32,798 nucleotides of DNA from Lentilactobacillus sp. Marseille-Q4993 (GCF_951230165.1 NZ_CATNVB010000028.1:1-32798), one strand, 5' to 3'. Shown: positions 24,821 through 32,777, numbered from the stretch's first letter. Translations and numbers: made by a program. The notes: generated from the sequence alone by a model not told the origin.

Positions 24821-24849
24821 TTAAAGTTGTAATAACTTATAGGTATGAT
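24821..24849 (+). promoter_or_regulatory. Promoter of the Spx-like gene
   Basis: TTAAAG (24821-24826), 17 bp, TATGAT (24844-24849). A leader of about 55 nt precedes the start codon. Confidence 0.5.
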
Positions 24850-24910
24850 AAGATTAAGGTGTAGAAGAGGAACTAGATTTAACGTCAACAACAGAGATGG
24901 GGTAATTACT

Positions 24911-25306
24911 ATGTTAAATCTGTATGTATCGCCAAGTAGCTCCTCGAGTCGGAAAGCAAAACAGTGGTTACGAGACCACGGAATTGCTTTTAAAGAAAGA
25001 AACATCGGCCGCGAGCCATTGAACGCTGAAGAAATTAAGCAGTTGATGGCTCTGACTGAGGACGGTAGTGATGAATTGATTTCGACCCGCGCCAAAATCT
25101 ACACCCGCGTAAAAGACAACTTAGACAATTTAACGTTGTCAGAATTGATTGACCTGTTAGTTGAACACCAAGAACTGATCAAGCGGCCAATTATCTTCAA
25201 TGATTATCAGATGCAAATCGGATTTTCGGAAGAAGAAATAAGATTATTCTTACCACGTGAAGTTCGCCAGGAAAATCTGAGAAGACTGACAGCAAATATA
25301 AGCTAA
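24911..25306 (+). CDS. Spx-family (ArsC-like) regulator lacking the CxxC motif
   Basis: This 131-residue protein has exactly Spx length and sequence plan: an ArsC-like thioredoxin fold starting MLNLYVSP, then TEDGSDELISTRAKIY (with the Gly equivalent to Spx Gly 52), and a C-terminal KRPIIFNDYQMQIGFSEEE with the FLPREVR end. In Spx, residues 10-13 are a redox CxxC. Here the stretch is SPSSSSSRKAK, so both Cys are Ser. It may bind the alpha subunit C-terminal domain of RNA polymerase, but it cannot form the disulphide switch. The ATG at 24911 is set by alignment and by GGGG upstream. It stands alone with its own promoter and terminator. Confidence 0.9.
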   Translation: MLNLYVSPSSSSSRKAKQWLRDHGIAFKERNIGREPLNAEEIKQLMALTEDGSDELISTRAKIYTRVKDNLDNLTLSELIDLLVEHQELIKRPIIFNDYQMQIGFSEEEIRLFLPREVRQENLRRLTANIS

Positions 25307-25337
25307 AAAAGGTTTCCGATTTTCGGAAACCTTTTTT
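25305..25337. terminator. Bidirectional terminator between the spx-like and CMD genes
   Basis: AAAAAAGGTTTCCG-ATTTT-CGGAAACCTTTTTT is a symmetrical hairpin with A and T runs. It overlaps the stop codons of both converging genes. Confidence 0.93.
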
Positions 25338-25653
25338 ATTCAAAGATATGTTTAGCAATTCCAAAGGCTGACCACGCCTTAGGCCAACCAGCATAGAACG
25401 AAAGATGAGTAATTAATTCAACCATTTCCTCTTCGGTAACGCCATTTTGCTTGGCAATTTTCATGTGACTCTCTAATTGAGGAAAGAGGCCCTGGGCAAG
25501 TAATGCCGAGCAAGTTATTAGGCTCCGGTCATGTGCAGACATCTTGTCCTCACGGGACCATACTTCGCCGAATAAGACGTCATCGTTTAACTCCGCAAAC
25601 TTAGGAGCAAACTCACCCAAATTATCACGACCAGCAGTTTGTTTTTTAGGCAT
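25336..25653 (-). CDS. Carboxymuconolactone decarboxylase (CMD) family protein
   Basis: This 105-residue protein is of the CMD/AhpD-like all-helical family, with FGEVWSREDKMSAHDRSLIT, then CSALLAQGLFPQLESHMKIA and GVTEEEMVELITHLSFYAGWP. The Cys in LITCSALLAQ stands alone; AhpD has a CxxC at that place, so peroxidase-linked activity is not supported. The gene follows the cupin gene by 1 nt and its GGGGGC site lies inside it. CMD and cupin pairs are common in lactobacilli next to MerR regulators. They may act on small aromatic or carbonyl compounds, but the reaction is not known. Confidence 0.87.
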   Translation of the reverse strand: MPKKQTAGRDNLGEFAPKFAELNDDVLFGEVWSREDKMSAHDRSLITCSALLAQGLFPQLESHMKIAKQNGVTEEEMVELITHLSFYAGWPKAWSAFGIAKHIFE

Positions 25654-25654
25654 A

Positions 25655-26080
25655 TTATTTCGCCCCCTGAGCTACATTAAATTCTGTGTCAGACACCGCG
25701 TCTAACCATTCTGGAGTTCCAGCTGTGATGGCAATGTGCGAAAACCAGCTTTCCGCAGTTGCCCCATGCCAGTGTTTGACTCCATCATGAGTAACTACTA
25801 CGTCACCTGGCTTAAGCCGCCTTGCAGGCTTACCCTCTTCTTGATACAGGCCCTCACCACCGGTAACCAACAATAACTGGAAACCATCATGGTGGATATG
25901 CCAATTGTTCCTGCACCCTGGCTCAAACGTGACGTTACTTACGCCGACACTTACTTTAGGATCATTAACTAATCCCTGTAAGTAACTTTGACCCACAAAA
26001 TACTGAGCATAAGCATCATTCTTATCACCAAGTGGAAAAATAATTCCATCCTTTACATTCTCACTCTTAAACTCTGTCAT
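25655..26080 (-). CDS. Cupin-domain protein
   Basis: This 141-residue single-domain cupin has motif 1 in NNWHIHHDGFQLLLVTGGEG (about 58-77: the His residues and Gly spacing are canonical, with Gln in place of the usual Glu) and motif 2 in LKPGDVVVTHDGVKHWHGA (about 89-107, with metal His). It would bind a divalent metal. It is the first gene of a two-gene operon with CMD, translationally close, behind a MerR-type promoter. A likely function is in detoxifying or degrading a small organic compound; the substrate is unknown. Confidence 0.87.
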   Translation of the reverse strand: MTEFKSENVKDGIIFPLGDKNDAYAQYFVGQSYLQGLVNDPKVSVGVSNVTFEPGCRNNWHIHHDGFQLLLVTGGEGLYQEEGKPARRLKPGDVVVTHDGVKHWHGATAESWFSHIAITAGTPEWLDAVSDTEFNVAQGAK

Positions 26081-26103
26081 GGTATCCCTCTTTTCATATC
26101 CAA

Positions 26104-26134
26104 AGAATATTACTTAGAGTGCACTCGAGGTCAA
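26104..26134 (-). promoter_or_regulatory. MerR-type promoter of the cupin-CMD operon (19-bp spacer)
   Basis: Minus strand TTGACC (26134-26129), a 19-bp spacer, TATTCT (26109-26104). The spacer contains the dyad CGAGTGCACTCT followed by AAGTAA. A 19-bp spacer is the hallmark of promoters that MerR proteins untwist, so the adjacent MerR gene should activate it. Confidence 0.82.
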
Positions 26135-26140
26135 GAGGAA

Positions 26141-26551
26141 CTACTGGAATTTTTTCATATATTCGGCGAAGTCTTCATCTTCCGAAATTGATGAGTCAAG
26201 TTTGCCATCATACCAATCAATCTTATGGTTAACAATCTCCAAACTAGCTTGGAGTTCAGCTACCTTTTCTTCAGCCTCTTTCTTGACTTGTTGCAATAAG
26301 TTTCGCCGTAGTTCGATCGTGGAATCCCCTTGTGCCCGCCAGGTGACATACTGCTCTATTTCAGCCATCGTCATCCCCGTTTTCTTTAGATGAAGGAGAA
26401 ACTTGATCCAACGAATGTCTTGGTCTACATAATATCGGCGCCCGTTAGCATCACGATGAGGTTCAATTAGGCCTTCGTTTTCATAGTAACGAAGCGTAAA
26501 CGCAGTAAGACCTACCTGGTCTGCAAATTCGCTGATTCGTAGCTTTTGCAT
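26141..26551 (-). CDS. MerR-family transcriptional regulator
   Basis: This 136-residue protein has a MerR winged helix-turn-helix at the N-terminus: RISEFADQVGLTAFTLRYYE, then GLIEPHRDANGRRYY and IRWIKFLLHLKKTGM. A long dimerisation helix follows (about 75-115), then an acidic tail. There are no Cys residues, so metal sensing through Cys is unlikely. It resembles the aldehyde-responsive AdhR type of Bacillus. AGGAGG precedes the ATG. Its own promoter has a 19-bp spacer with the same half-site as the cupin promoter, so it controls itself and the cupin-CMD operon directly downstream. Confidence 0.9.
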   Translation of the reverse strand: MQKLRISEFADQVGLTAFTLRYYENEGLIEPHRDANGRRYYVDQDIRWIKFLLHLKKTGMTMAEIEQYVTWRAQGDSTIELRRNLLQQVKKEAEEKVAELQASLEIVNHKIDWYDGKLDSSISEDEDFAEYMKKFQ

Positions 26552-26581
26552 TCTAATGCCTCCTAATATATCCGTTATGGT

Positions 26582-26612
26582 GGATTATTACTTAGAGTTG
26601 GCTGTAAGTCAA
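26582..26612 (-). promoter_or_regulatory. MerR-type promoter of the merR gene (19-bp spacer)
   Basis: Minus strand TTGACT (26612-26607), 19 bp, TAATCC (26587-26582). The spacer ends in AACTCTAAGTAA, nearly the same as CACTCTAAGTAA in the cupin promoter. This shared half-site is the likely MerR binding sequence. Confidence 0.8.
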
Positions 26613-26717
26613 TAGCCAAAACTAGAAAGTAGCTCTGATTAACGTCCCTTAAGTTGGCTTTACTAGTTTATAATTGTTACAATGTAGTTAGGAGATAAAC
26701 TACTGGAGGGGGCCACT

Positions 26718-28556
26718 ATGAAGAATCTATCAAATTACAAACGACTAATTGGGGTACTCGCTGTTGCGGTTATCGCGTTTATCTGTGAGTTCATTTTAAA
26801 GCAACCACTTTGGGCGCAGATAATTATAACAATTGTTGGCTCAATTATTGCAATCCTAATGTTCATCGATATGGTAAAAACATTGCGGGCCGGAAACTTC
26901 GGTGTCGATTTACTAGCAATCACCGCTGTCATCGCAACTCTAGCTGTTTCGGAGTACTGGGCTGGCCTCATTGTGTTACTAATGCTAACTGGTGGTGATA
27001 CCCTCGAAGACTACGCTGCCAATAAAGCCAACTCAGAGCTAAAAGCTTTAATTGAACAGTCACCGCAAACTGCTCATCAAGTTTCCGATTCAGGAGTAAC
27101 TGATATTGCAGCTGATGAAGTTAAGGTCGGTGATCACCTTCTGGTTAAACCAGGAGAGGTTGTCCCAGTTGATGGTATGCTGACAACTGGAACCGGAACC
27201 CTTGATGAATCGTCGCTGACGGGTGAATCCCGACCAATTGACAAACAAGTTGGTGATCAAGCGTTATCGGGGTCCGTTAACGGTGACACCTCGTTTGAAA
27301 TGATTGCCCAAAAAGAAGCCAGCGAAAGTCAGTATCAAAATATTATTAAACTGGTTAAACAAGCTGAGGATCAGCCTGCTCACTTTGTTCGCATGGCTGA
27401 CCGGTATGCAGTACCATTTACCCTTGCAGCCTACATTATTGCGGGTATCGCTTGGTTCATTACCAAGGATCCAGTTAGAATTGCTGAAGTCCTTGTTGTG
27501 GCGTCGCCTTGTCCACTAATTCTAGCAGCACCAATTGCCCTTGTGTCTGGAATGAGTAACGCCTCTCGAAGTGGCATCATCGTCAAGAGTGGAACCACCC
27601 TTGAAAAACTAGATAAGGCTAAAACAGTTGCCTTTGATAAAACGGGAACCATCACCAAGGGTCACTTAACCGTTACCGATATTTTTGCAGTTCCTGGGTA
27701 TACCAAAGAGCAAGTATTATCCTTAGCCGCTGGGGCTGAACAGCAATCTAGCCACATTTTGGCTAGATCACTAGTAAATGCAATTCCAAATGATATTCCC
27801 ACCGCCACGGACGTGGTAGAAACCACTGCGCAGGGTGTCCAAGCAAAAATTAATAATCAGACGGTAAAGGCCGGCAAATCAAGTTTCGTGTCTGATGAGC
27901 CGTTTACTACCGTCGACCAGACCGCTGTTTACGTTTCCGTTAATGGCAAATACGTTGGTTACGTGGCGTTTGCGGATGAGCTAAGAGACGAAGCTGGGGC
28001 AACAATGGCAGAGCTGCATAACCTGGGAATCGAACAGATCATGATGATTTCCGGTGATAAACAGACTATCGCTGAGGAAATCGCTGACCGAGTTGGGATT
28101 GACCAAGTTTACGCAGAAAAATTACCAGCGGAAAAAATTGAAGTTCTCAAACAAGTTGACTTAAAGATGCATCCCGTTGTTATGGTTGGTGATGGTGTAA
28201 ACGATGCTCCATCATTAGCAACTGCAGACGTGGGAATCGCGATGGGTGCTCACGGATCCACTGCAGCCTCAGAATCTGCAGACGCCGTTGTGTTAAAAGA
28301 TAATTTGTTCCTAGTCGCTAAGGCAAAGTGTATCGCAAACCAAACGATGGCGGTGGCTCGGCATTCTGTCTTAATTGGAATAGCAATTTGTACAATTCTC
28401 ATGTTGATTGCGAGTTTCGGTGTGATTCCAGCAATTATCGGGGCAATGTTCCAAGAAGTTGTTGATACGGTCACAATTCTCTGGGCTCTAAGAGCAAGAA
28501 GAGACGTTCAGATGGAAACGCCGGAGAGTGGTAAGCCAACACCGTTGAACGCTTAG
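26718..28556 (+). CDS. P1B-type heavy-metal-transporting ATPase (SPC motif)
   Basis: This 612-residue ATPase has the core of the class: actuator TGES (168-171), phosphorylation site DKTGT (Asp 307), GDGVND (491-496). It lacks any N-terminal metal-binding HMA domain. The membrane motif before the phosphorylation domain is SPC (263-265) in ASPCPLILAAP. SPC is known from P1B-4 pumps for Co, Fe or Zn, yet the last helices carry FQEVVD (578-583) and not the HEGGT of that group. The usual HP of the nucleotide domain is His-Ile (346-347). It should expel a divalent metal ion, identity unknown. GGAGGGGG precedes the ATG. It stands alone, divergent from merR. Confidence 0.88.
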   Translation: MKNLSNYKRLIGVLAVAVIAFICEFILKQPLWAQIIITIVGSIIAILMFIDMVKTLRAGNFGVDLLAITAVIATLAVSEYWAGLIVLLMLTGGDTLEDYAANKANSELKALIEQSPQTAHQVSDSGVTDIAADEVKVGDHLLVKPGEVVPVDGMLTTGTGTLDESSLTGESRPIDKQVGDQALSGSVNGDTSFEMIAQKEASESQYQNIIKLVKQAEDQPAHFVRMADRYAVPFTLAAYIIAGIAWFITKDPVRIAEVLVVASPCPLILAAPIALVSGMSNASRSGIIVKSGTTLEKLDKAKTVAFDKTGTITKGHLTVTDIFAVPGYTKEQVLSLAAGAEQQSSHILARSLVNAIPNDIPTATDVVETTAQGVQAKINNQTVKAGKSSFVSDEPFTTVDQTAVYVSVNGKYVGYVAFADELRDEAGATMAELHNLGIEQIMMISGDKQTIAEEIADRVGIDQVYAEKLPAEKIEVLKQVDLKMHPVVMVGDGVNDAPSLATADVGIAMGAHGSTAASESADAVVLKDNLFLVAKAKCIANQTMAVARHSVLIGIAICTILMLIASFGVIPAIIGAMFQEVVDTVTILWALRARRDVQMETPESGKPTPLNA

Positions 28557-28586
28557 AAATTTATAAAAATGCAAAACTGTCTAACT

Positions 28587-28624
28587 CAAAAACCACCAGC
28601 CTCGAATGAGGTTGGTGGTTTTCG
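28587..28624 (+). terminator. Terminator of the P1B ATPase gene
   Basis: AAAACCACCAGCCTC-GAAT-GAGGTTGGTGGTTTT. It also lies just past the stop of the minus-strand secreted protein and could serve both. Confidence 0.9.
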
Positions 28625-28637
28625 TTTCTTGAAAATA

Positions 28638-29666
28638 TTAATATGCAGTTGTTGATCTCATTAATTGTGGTTGTCTATTAGTTAACAACATTCCGTGGCC
28701 TGACTTATCAAAAATCAAGCTTTCAAACTCACGGTGACTCCTAAACTTCGTGTACTTAAACGAGCCATTCGTAAGTGAGCCACGGCCATATGTCTTTTTA
28801 GCTGGGAAACTTGCAATTGAGTCATCGGAAACTAAGTACAAACGACCATTGTGTGGGTTATAGCCCATTGCTTGTTGGTGGGTACCAGTTTGGTGAGCAA
28901 ACATTTGCTTGGTCAAGACTACCTTGATCTTGTTACCAGAAATCTTGCCCCGGTAAACTTTGACCTTGCCCCCAGAAATGGTCCACCAGTATGCGTGACC
29001 TGATGTATCAAACGTCAAATTATGACCAGCTGGCACCTTAGCACCACGGTTATTCATGTAGAACTTGATTGCCTTGTCAGGCTTCAATGAGCTCTTTGAA
29101 ATTCTTTGAATGGTTGACCACTTTGTTGGGGCCATGTTAACGGAATCGCGCCACATCCATAGTGAATTAGTCTTCTTGTCATAAGCCAATGACTGACCAT
29201 GACCAACAGTAAAGTAACCGCCGACTTTAACGCCAGCTTTCTTAGCAGACAAACCGATGAAGTTCTCTGGTTTGTTCTTATCAAGGACACTCTTGTTGTA
29301 ACGAATGATGTATCCCTTACCCTTTAATGAGTGCGGAGCATACAATACAAATAAGTATTTACCTGCAAAAGCAGCCGCTTGAGGATTAGTATTATCCTTG
29401 CCCCAATTACCTTGTAGAAGATACTTTTGCTTTAAAGTCCACTTAGTTCCGCTAACACTCTTAATTGTGCTCCCAGATCCAGGATAGTTAGGGTTTGCCT
29501 TCACAAACTTAACCTTACTGTTATTTACAGTTCGCAAACTTGATGAAGAATATTGCTGAATCGCATTTGATTTTTGAACGTGCGTTGCGGCATCTGCCAC
29601 TTCAAACGTTCCGGCTGCAAGGAGCATCCCCGCAACCACCCCTAACACTGATTTTTTACTAACCAT
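28638..29666 (-). CDS. Secreted basic protein of unknown function, paralogue A
   Basis: This 342-residue protein has a clear signal peptide (MVSKKSVLGVVAGMLLAAG, cleavage after ADA near residue 26). The mature protein is rich in Lys, Ser and Gly with no Cys. Repeated short strand-rich units with Tyr/Trp and Gly (SLAYDKKTNSLWMWRD, NLTFDTSGHAYWWT, MGYNPHNGRLYLVSD, LIFDKSGHGMLLTN) look like the blades of a beta-propeller; this is inferred from spacing only. The start uses GGAGG 9 nt upstream. It follows its larger paralogue by 21 nt in one operon and ends at a terminator. Lactobacilli encode related proteins labelled only as extracellular proteins. Confidence 0.8.
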   Translation of the reverse strand: MVSKKSVLGVVAGMLLAAGTFEVADAATHVQKSNAIQQYSSSSLRTVNNSKVKFVKANPNYPGSGSTIKSVSGTKWTLKQKYLLQGNWGKDNTNPQAAAFAGKYLFVLYAPHSLKGKGYIIRYNKSVLDKNKPENFIGLSAKKAGVKVGGYFTVGHGQSLAYDKKTNSLWMWRDSVNMAPTKWSTIQRISKSSLKPDKAIKFYMNNRGAKVPAGHNLTFDTSGHAYWWTISGGKVKVYRGKISGNKIKVVLTKQMFAHQTGTHQQAMGYNPHNGRLYLVSDDSIASFPAKKTYGRGSLTNGSFKYTKFRSHREFESLIFDKSGHGMLLTNRQPQLMRSTTAY

Positions 29667-29687
29667 AATAATCATCCTCCCAAAAAA

Positions 29688-30797
29688 TTAATATGCTTTA
29701 TTAGCCTGTAATACCTCTGGATAGTGGTTCACTAACAAGTTACCCTTTGAAGTGCCATCGTAGGCAATCCCTTCAAACTCACGCATCGGCGAGAATTTGG
29801 TCCATTCAAAACTACCGTTTGTTAGGCTACCGTGGCCCTTTAGTCGTTTAGATGGGAAACTAGCAATCGATGCATCGGAAACCAGTAACAAACGTTTCCT
29901 AATTGGATTATACCCCATGCTTTGAATCCTAGTGCCTGGAATCCTCCTCAGCATCTGGTGAGTAAGTCTAAATTTAACAGACCGTTTGTGAATTTTACCT
30001 TTATAAACATAACCGCCCCAACCCGGGTTGGACCAGAAGTAGGCATTGCCACTCTTATCAAACGTCAAGTTGTGACCACCAGGAACGCTAAAACCACGCG
30101 AACGCAAACGGAACCGAATCATCTTGTCAGGTCGCAACTTCTTAGCGTCAATATGGAGCATATAACCCCATTGACTGGTTGGAATTCGGGGAGCTTTTTC
30201 CTTATCCCGCCACATGTAAAGACCGTGATTTTTCCAGTTGTAGGCAAGCGATTGGCCGTGACCAGTTGTGAAAATTGGCCCAACTTTAATCGCCTTGTGA
30301 ATTTGTTTTTGAATCTTGTTGTACTTACCGTGCTTTTTCTTATAAGCCTTTTGTAATTCTTCTGGGTGCAAACGAATCCCCATTTGATCGAGTTTCTTAA
30401 TGTCAAACCGAACGATCCGGCCCTTATTCTTTAAGTTAGTCGGACAGTACACGATATACATATACTTACTCTTGGTCATCGCAATCGACTGTGGATTTCC
30501 CCACCATTGGCCATTCCTACCTGGATAGGGTAATAGGTATCGAGTCGTAAAAGTAACTTTTTTACCCTTAGTCCCCTTGATCTTATGTATCTCGGACTTA
30601 TCCTTAACGTGATGATAGCTATTAGGAACCCGCACGTAATGAACCTTCCAATTATTAACATACCGTAACGAGCCTTTTTTCAAGGCACTAGAACGTTGGT
30701 AGTACACCTTGAATTTTGCGTTTGCTTGAATGGAACCCCCGAAACAAAGTGCAAAGAAAAGAGCGCACAAAAAAATTCCCCTCATTTTAAACTTCAT
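29688..30797 (-). CDS. Secreted basic protein of unknown function, paralogue B
   Basis: This 369-residue protein has a signal peptide (KMRGIFLCALFFALCFGGS, cleavage after ANA near 27) and an even more basic mature part. It shares with paralogue A, in order: TTGHGQSLAY, LYMWRD, LRPDKMIRF, PGGHNLTFD, MGYNP, LVSDASIASFP, HGSLTNGSF, TKF and REFE, ending in KAY where A ends in TAY. So the two arose by tandem duplication. It has an extra Lys-rich insert (about residues 145-168) and changes at many other positions. The start has GGGGGA at a slightly long distance of 11 nt. It is the first gene of the pair. Confidence 0.8.
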   Translation of the reverse strand: MKFKMRGIFLCALFFALCFGGSIQANAKFKVYYQRSSALKKGSLRYVNNWKVHYVRVPNSYHHVKDKSEIHKIKGTKGKKVTFTTRYLLPYPGRNGQWWGNPQSIAMTKSKYMYIVYCPTNLKNKGRIVRFDIKKLDQMGIRLHPEELQKAYKKKHGKYNKIQKQIHKAIKVGPIFTTGHGQSLAYNWKNHGLYMWRDKEKAPRIPTSQWGYMLHIDAKKLRPDKMIRFRLRSRGFSVPGGHNLTFDKSGNAYFWSNPGWGGYVYKGKIHKRSVKFRLTHQMLRRIPGTRIQSMGYNPIRKRLLLVSDASIASFPSKRLKGHGSLTNGSFEWTKFSPMREFEGIAYDGTSKGNLLVNHYPEVLQANKAY

Positions 30798-30875
30798 ATA
30801 TAAACCAATCCCCCAAATGTATTGTCAATAAAATCAATTTTATACCATTACCGTTATAAAATCTAGTTAAACAAT

Positions 30876-30907
30876 AAAAGGTCTCGACATTTGTCAAGAC
30901 CTTTTAT
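30876..30907. terminator. Terminator after the second oppA gene
   Basis: AAAAGGTCT-C-GAC-ATTT-GTC-A-AGACCTTTT, with one mismatch. It ends the minus-strand oppA gene 27 nt after its stop codon. Confidence 0.85.
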
Positions 30908-30933
30908 CTTATCTACATATTTTTTTAAAAAAG

Positions 30934-32580
30934 TTATTTGATATATGCGTATTTGTAGTTCCACTGAGTTCCGGCTGTATTATGAATTACTCCGTGAAGA
31001 TGTGCCTTTTGAAGATAAGCGGTGTTTTGCTGGTAAAGCGGCGTCATCCCTTGATCTTTACTTAACTCCTGACTAGCTTGAACTAAATCATTCCACCGTT
31101 TCTGCGTATCATTTGCATCTGCATTTGTTGCTTTGTCAATTAGTTTGTTATAGGTCGCATTATTATACTTCCCAGTGTTGTACGGGGTTCCCGCTTCTGG
31201 AATTTGAAGGTGAGAAATTGGGTCGTTAAAGTCCGCTCCCCAACCGGAAAGACTAACATCGAACTCACCCTTAGTTCCCAATTGGTTTGCGACTTGACCA
31301 GGAACCGCCTTAACATTTAAGGTAAACCCAGGTAATTCCTTTTCCAGTTGAGCCTTAAGGTATTGGGTAATCGTGCTGGTTTCCGGATCGTCATTCCCAG
31401 CTAAAAGTGTGAGGGAAACCTTCTTCGCTCCGATTTGTTTCAATCCCTTTTCCCAATATTGCTTGGCAAGGGTTGGATTGTAGTCAACCGTGTTCTTTAC
31501 ATATTGTTCCTTAGCAAAGTCCTCCCCGTTCTTAGGGTCACTTGCCACGTCAGTTGGGACAAACCCAGTTGGCGTAGTTGAGCCATCACCAAGAACCTTC
31601 TTGGTCAGCTGTTGCCGATTTAATGAAAGTGAGATTGCTAGCCGAGTGTTACGGTTGCTGACAGCCTTTCTCTTGGCTGCATCGGTATTTTTAAAGTTAT
31701 ACTTTAGGTAATTAATGACGGAGTATGGATATTGTTTAAACTCGCTATTGTCCTTATAGTTCTTGATTTGCTCAATTGAAAGTGGCGTCAAATCAAGCTT
31801 TCCTTGTTGATACAAACTTAGCCCAGTGGCGTTACTTGCTTCAACGTTATAGGTGATTTTGCTTAACTTAACCTTATCTTTATCCCAATACTTGTCATTT
31901 TTAACGTATTCCCAAGTATTTCTAGTTCCGTTCCACTTTTCTATTTTAAATGGACCCGAGTAAACCATATATTGTGACTTTGTAGCGTACTTTTTACCGT
32001 ATTTTTCAACCACTTTTTGATTCTGAGGGCCAAAGAGTGGGTATGCCATTAAAACTTTGAAGTAAGCCAAGGGCTTATCAAGCTGAATCTGAACGGTCTT
32101 AGAATCTAGGGCTTTAATTCCTAGGGTTGAGGCATCTTTTTTGCCCTGATTGATTGTAGTGGCGTTCTTAACGTCATCAAAGAGATAAGCGTACTCTGAC
32201 TTGGTCTTAGGGTTAAGGGTCCGCCGCCAAGAATAAACAAAATCATTCGCTGTAATCTTATCGCCATTACTCCATTTTGCGTCACGAAGTTTAAATGTCC
32301 AAGTCTTCCCGTCCTTAGATACCTGCGAACTCTTTGCCAATCCTGCTGTTGGTTTTCCATTATTCCCCAACCGATAGAAACTTTCAAAAACATTTCCGCT
32401 TTGACCGTAACCAGTGGCCTTGGAAATATCAATCGTATCCAGTGGTGCCGTCGTACTAAGCTTTAACACTTGTGCTTTATTATCATCCTGCTTAGCTCCT
32501 GCTGTTTTGGTAATGATGGCGCCCCCAATTCCAGCGACAACCACTAACCCAGCAACGATACTAACAGCCTTCTTATTCAT
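30934..32580 (-). CDS. oppA: OppA-like peptide-binding protein without lipobox cysteine
   Basis: This 548-residue family-5 solute-binding protein has TFKLRDAKWSNGDKITAND, YSGPFKIEKW and YWDKDKVKLSKITY, and is clearly a paralogue of the binding protein at 7911-9551. The N-terminus (MNKKAVSIVAGLVVVAGIGG, then AIITKTAGAKQDD) has a hydrophobic helix, but no Cys, and I see no Cys in the whole protein. It is therefore anchored by an uncleaved helix or released after AGA, not lipidated. ATG at 32580 has GGAGG 8 nt upstream; an earlier TTG has none. No permease genes are adjacent. The IS30-like element lies about 100 bp upstream and may have changed its promoter. Confidence 0.88.
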   Translation of the reverse strand: MNKKAVSIVAGLVVVAGIGGAIITKTAGAKQDDNKAQVLKLSTTAPLDTIDISKATGYGQSGNVFESFYRLGNNGKPTAGLAKSSQVSKDGKTWTFKLRDAKWSNGDKITANDFVYSWRRTLNPKTKSEYAYLFDDVKNATTINQGKKDASTLGIKALDSKTVQIQLDKPLAYFKVLMAYPLFGPQNQKVVEKYGKKYATKSQYMVYSGPFKIEKWNGTRNTWEYVKNDKYWDKDKVKLSKITYNVEASNATGLSLYQQGKLDLTPLSIEQIKNYKDNSEFKQYPYSVINYLKYNFKNTDAAKRKAVSNRNTRLAISLSLNRQQLTKKVLGDGSTTPTGFVPTDVASDPKNGEDFAKEQYVKNTVDYNPTLAKQYWEKGLKQIGAKKVSLTLLAGNDDPETSTITQYLKAQLEKELPGFTLNVKAVPGQVANQLGTKGEFDVSLSGWGADFNDPISHLQIPEAGTPYNTGKYNNATYNKLIDKATNADANDTQKRWNDLVQASQELSKDQGMTPLYQQNTAYLQKAHLHGVIHNTAGTQWNYKYAYIK

Positions 32581-32718
32581 CTTGTTTTCCTCCAAATTTA
32601 TTCGATAATCACTACACTTAAAATCATTGGCATCAGACTACACATGAGATCACCCCTAAATTATTTTTTCAAACTTGAATTTACAATTTAAGTGCAACAG
32701 TGACTAAAAAAAGGACCC

Positions 32719-32777
32719 ATAGCTGGATTCCTGTAAAATGATGTTTGCGAAAACAATCATGAAAGGAATCTAGCTAT
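32719..32777 (+). repeat. Inverted repeat covering the IS30 transposase RBS and start
   Basis: ATAGCTGGATTCCT (32719-32732) is complementary, with one mismatch, to AGGAATCTAGCTAT (32764-32777). The second arm contains the AGGAA ribosome binding site and the first two bases of the start codon. In read-through transcripts this stem would block translation of the transposase. Confidence 0.65.

Noticed and set aside
24911-25306. Arsenate reductase (ArsC) function for the Spx-like gene
   Set aside because: The catalytic Cys is absent and the length and C-terminal motif match Spx, not ArsC.
25336-25653. AhpD-type alkylhydroperoxidase
   Set aside because: AhpD needs a CxxC; only one Cys is present in the matching stretch.
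29922-30356. 144-aa plus-strand open frame within secreted paralogue B
   Set aside because: The minus-strand gene has a signal peptide, a paralogue and motif conservation; this frame is its shadow.
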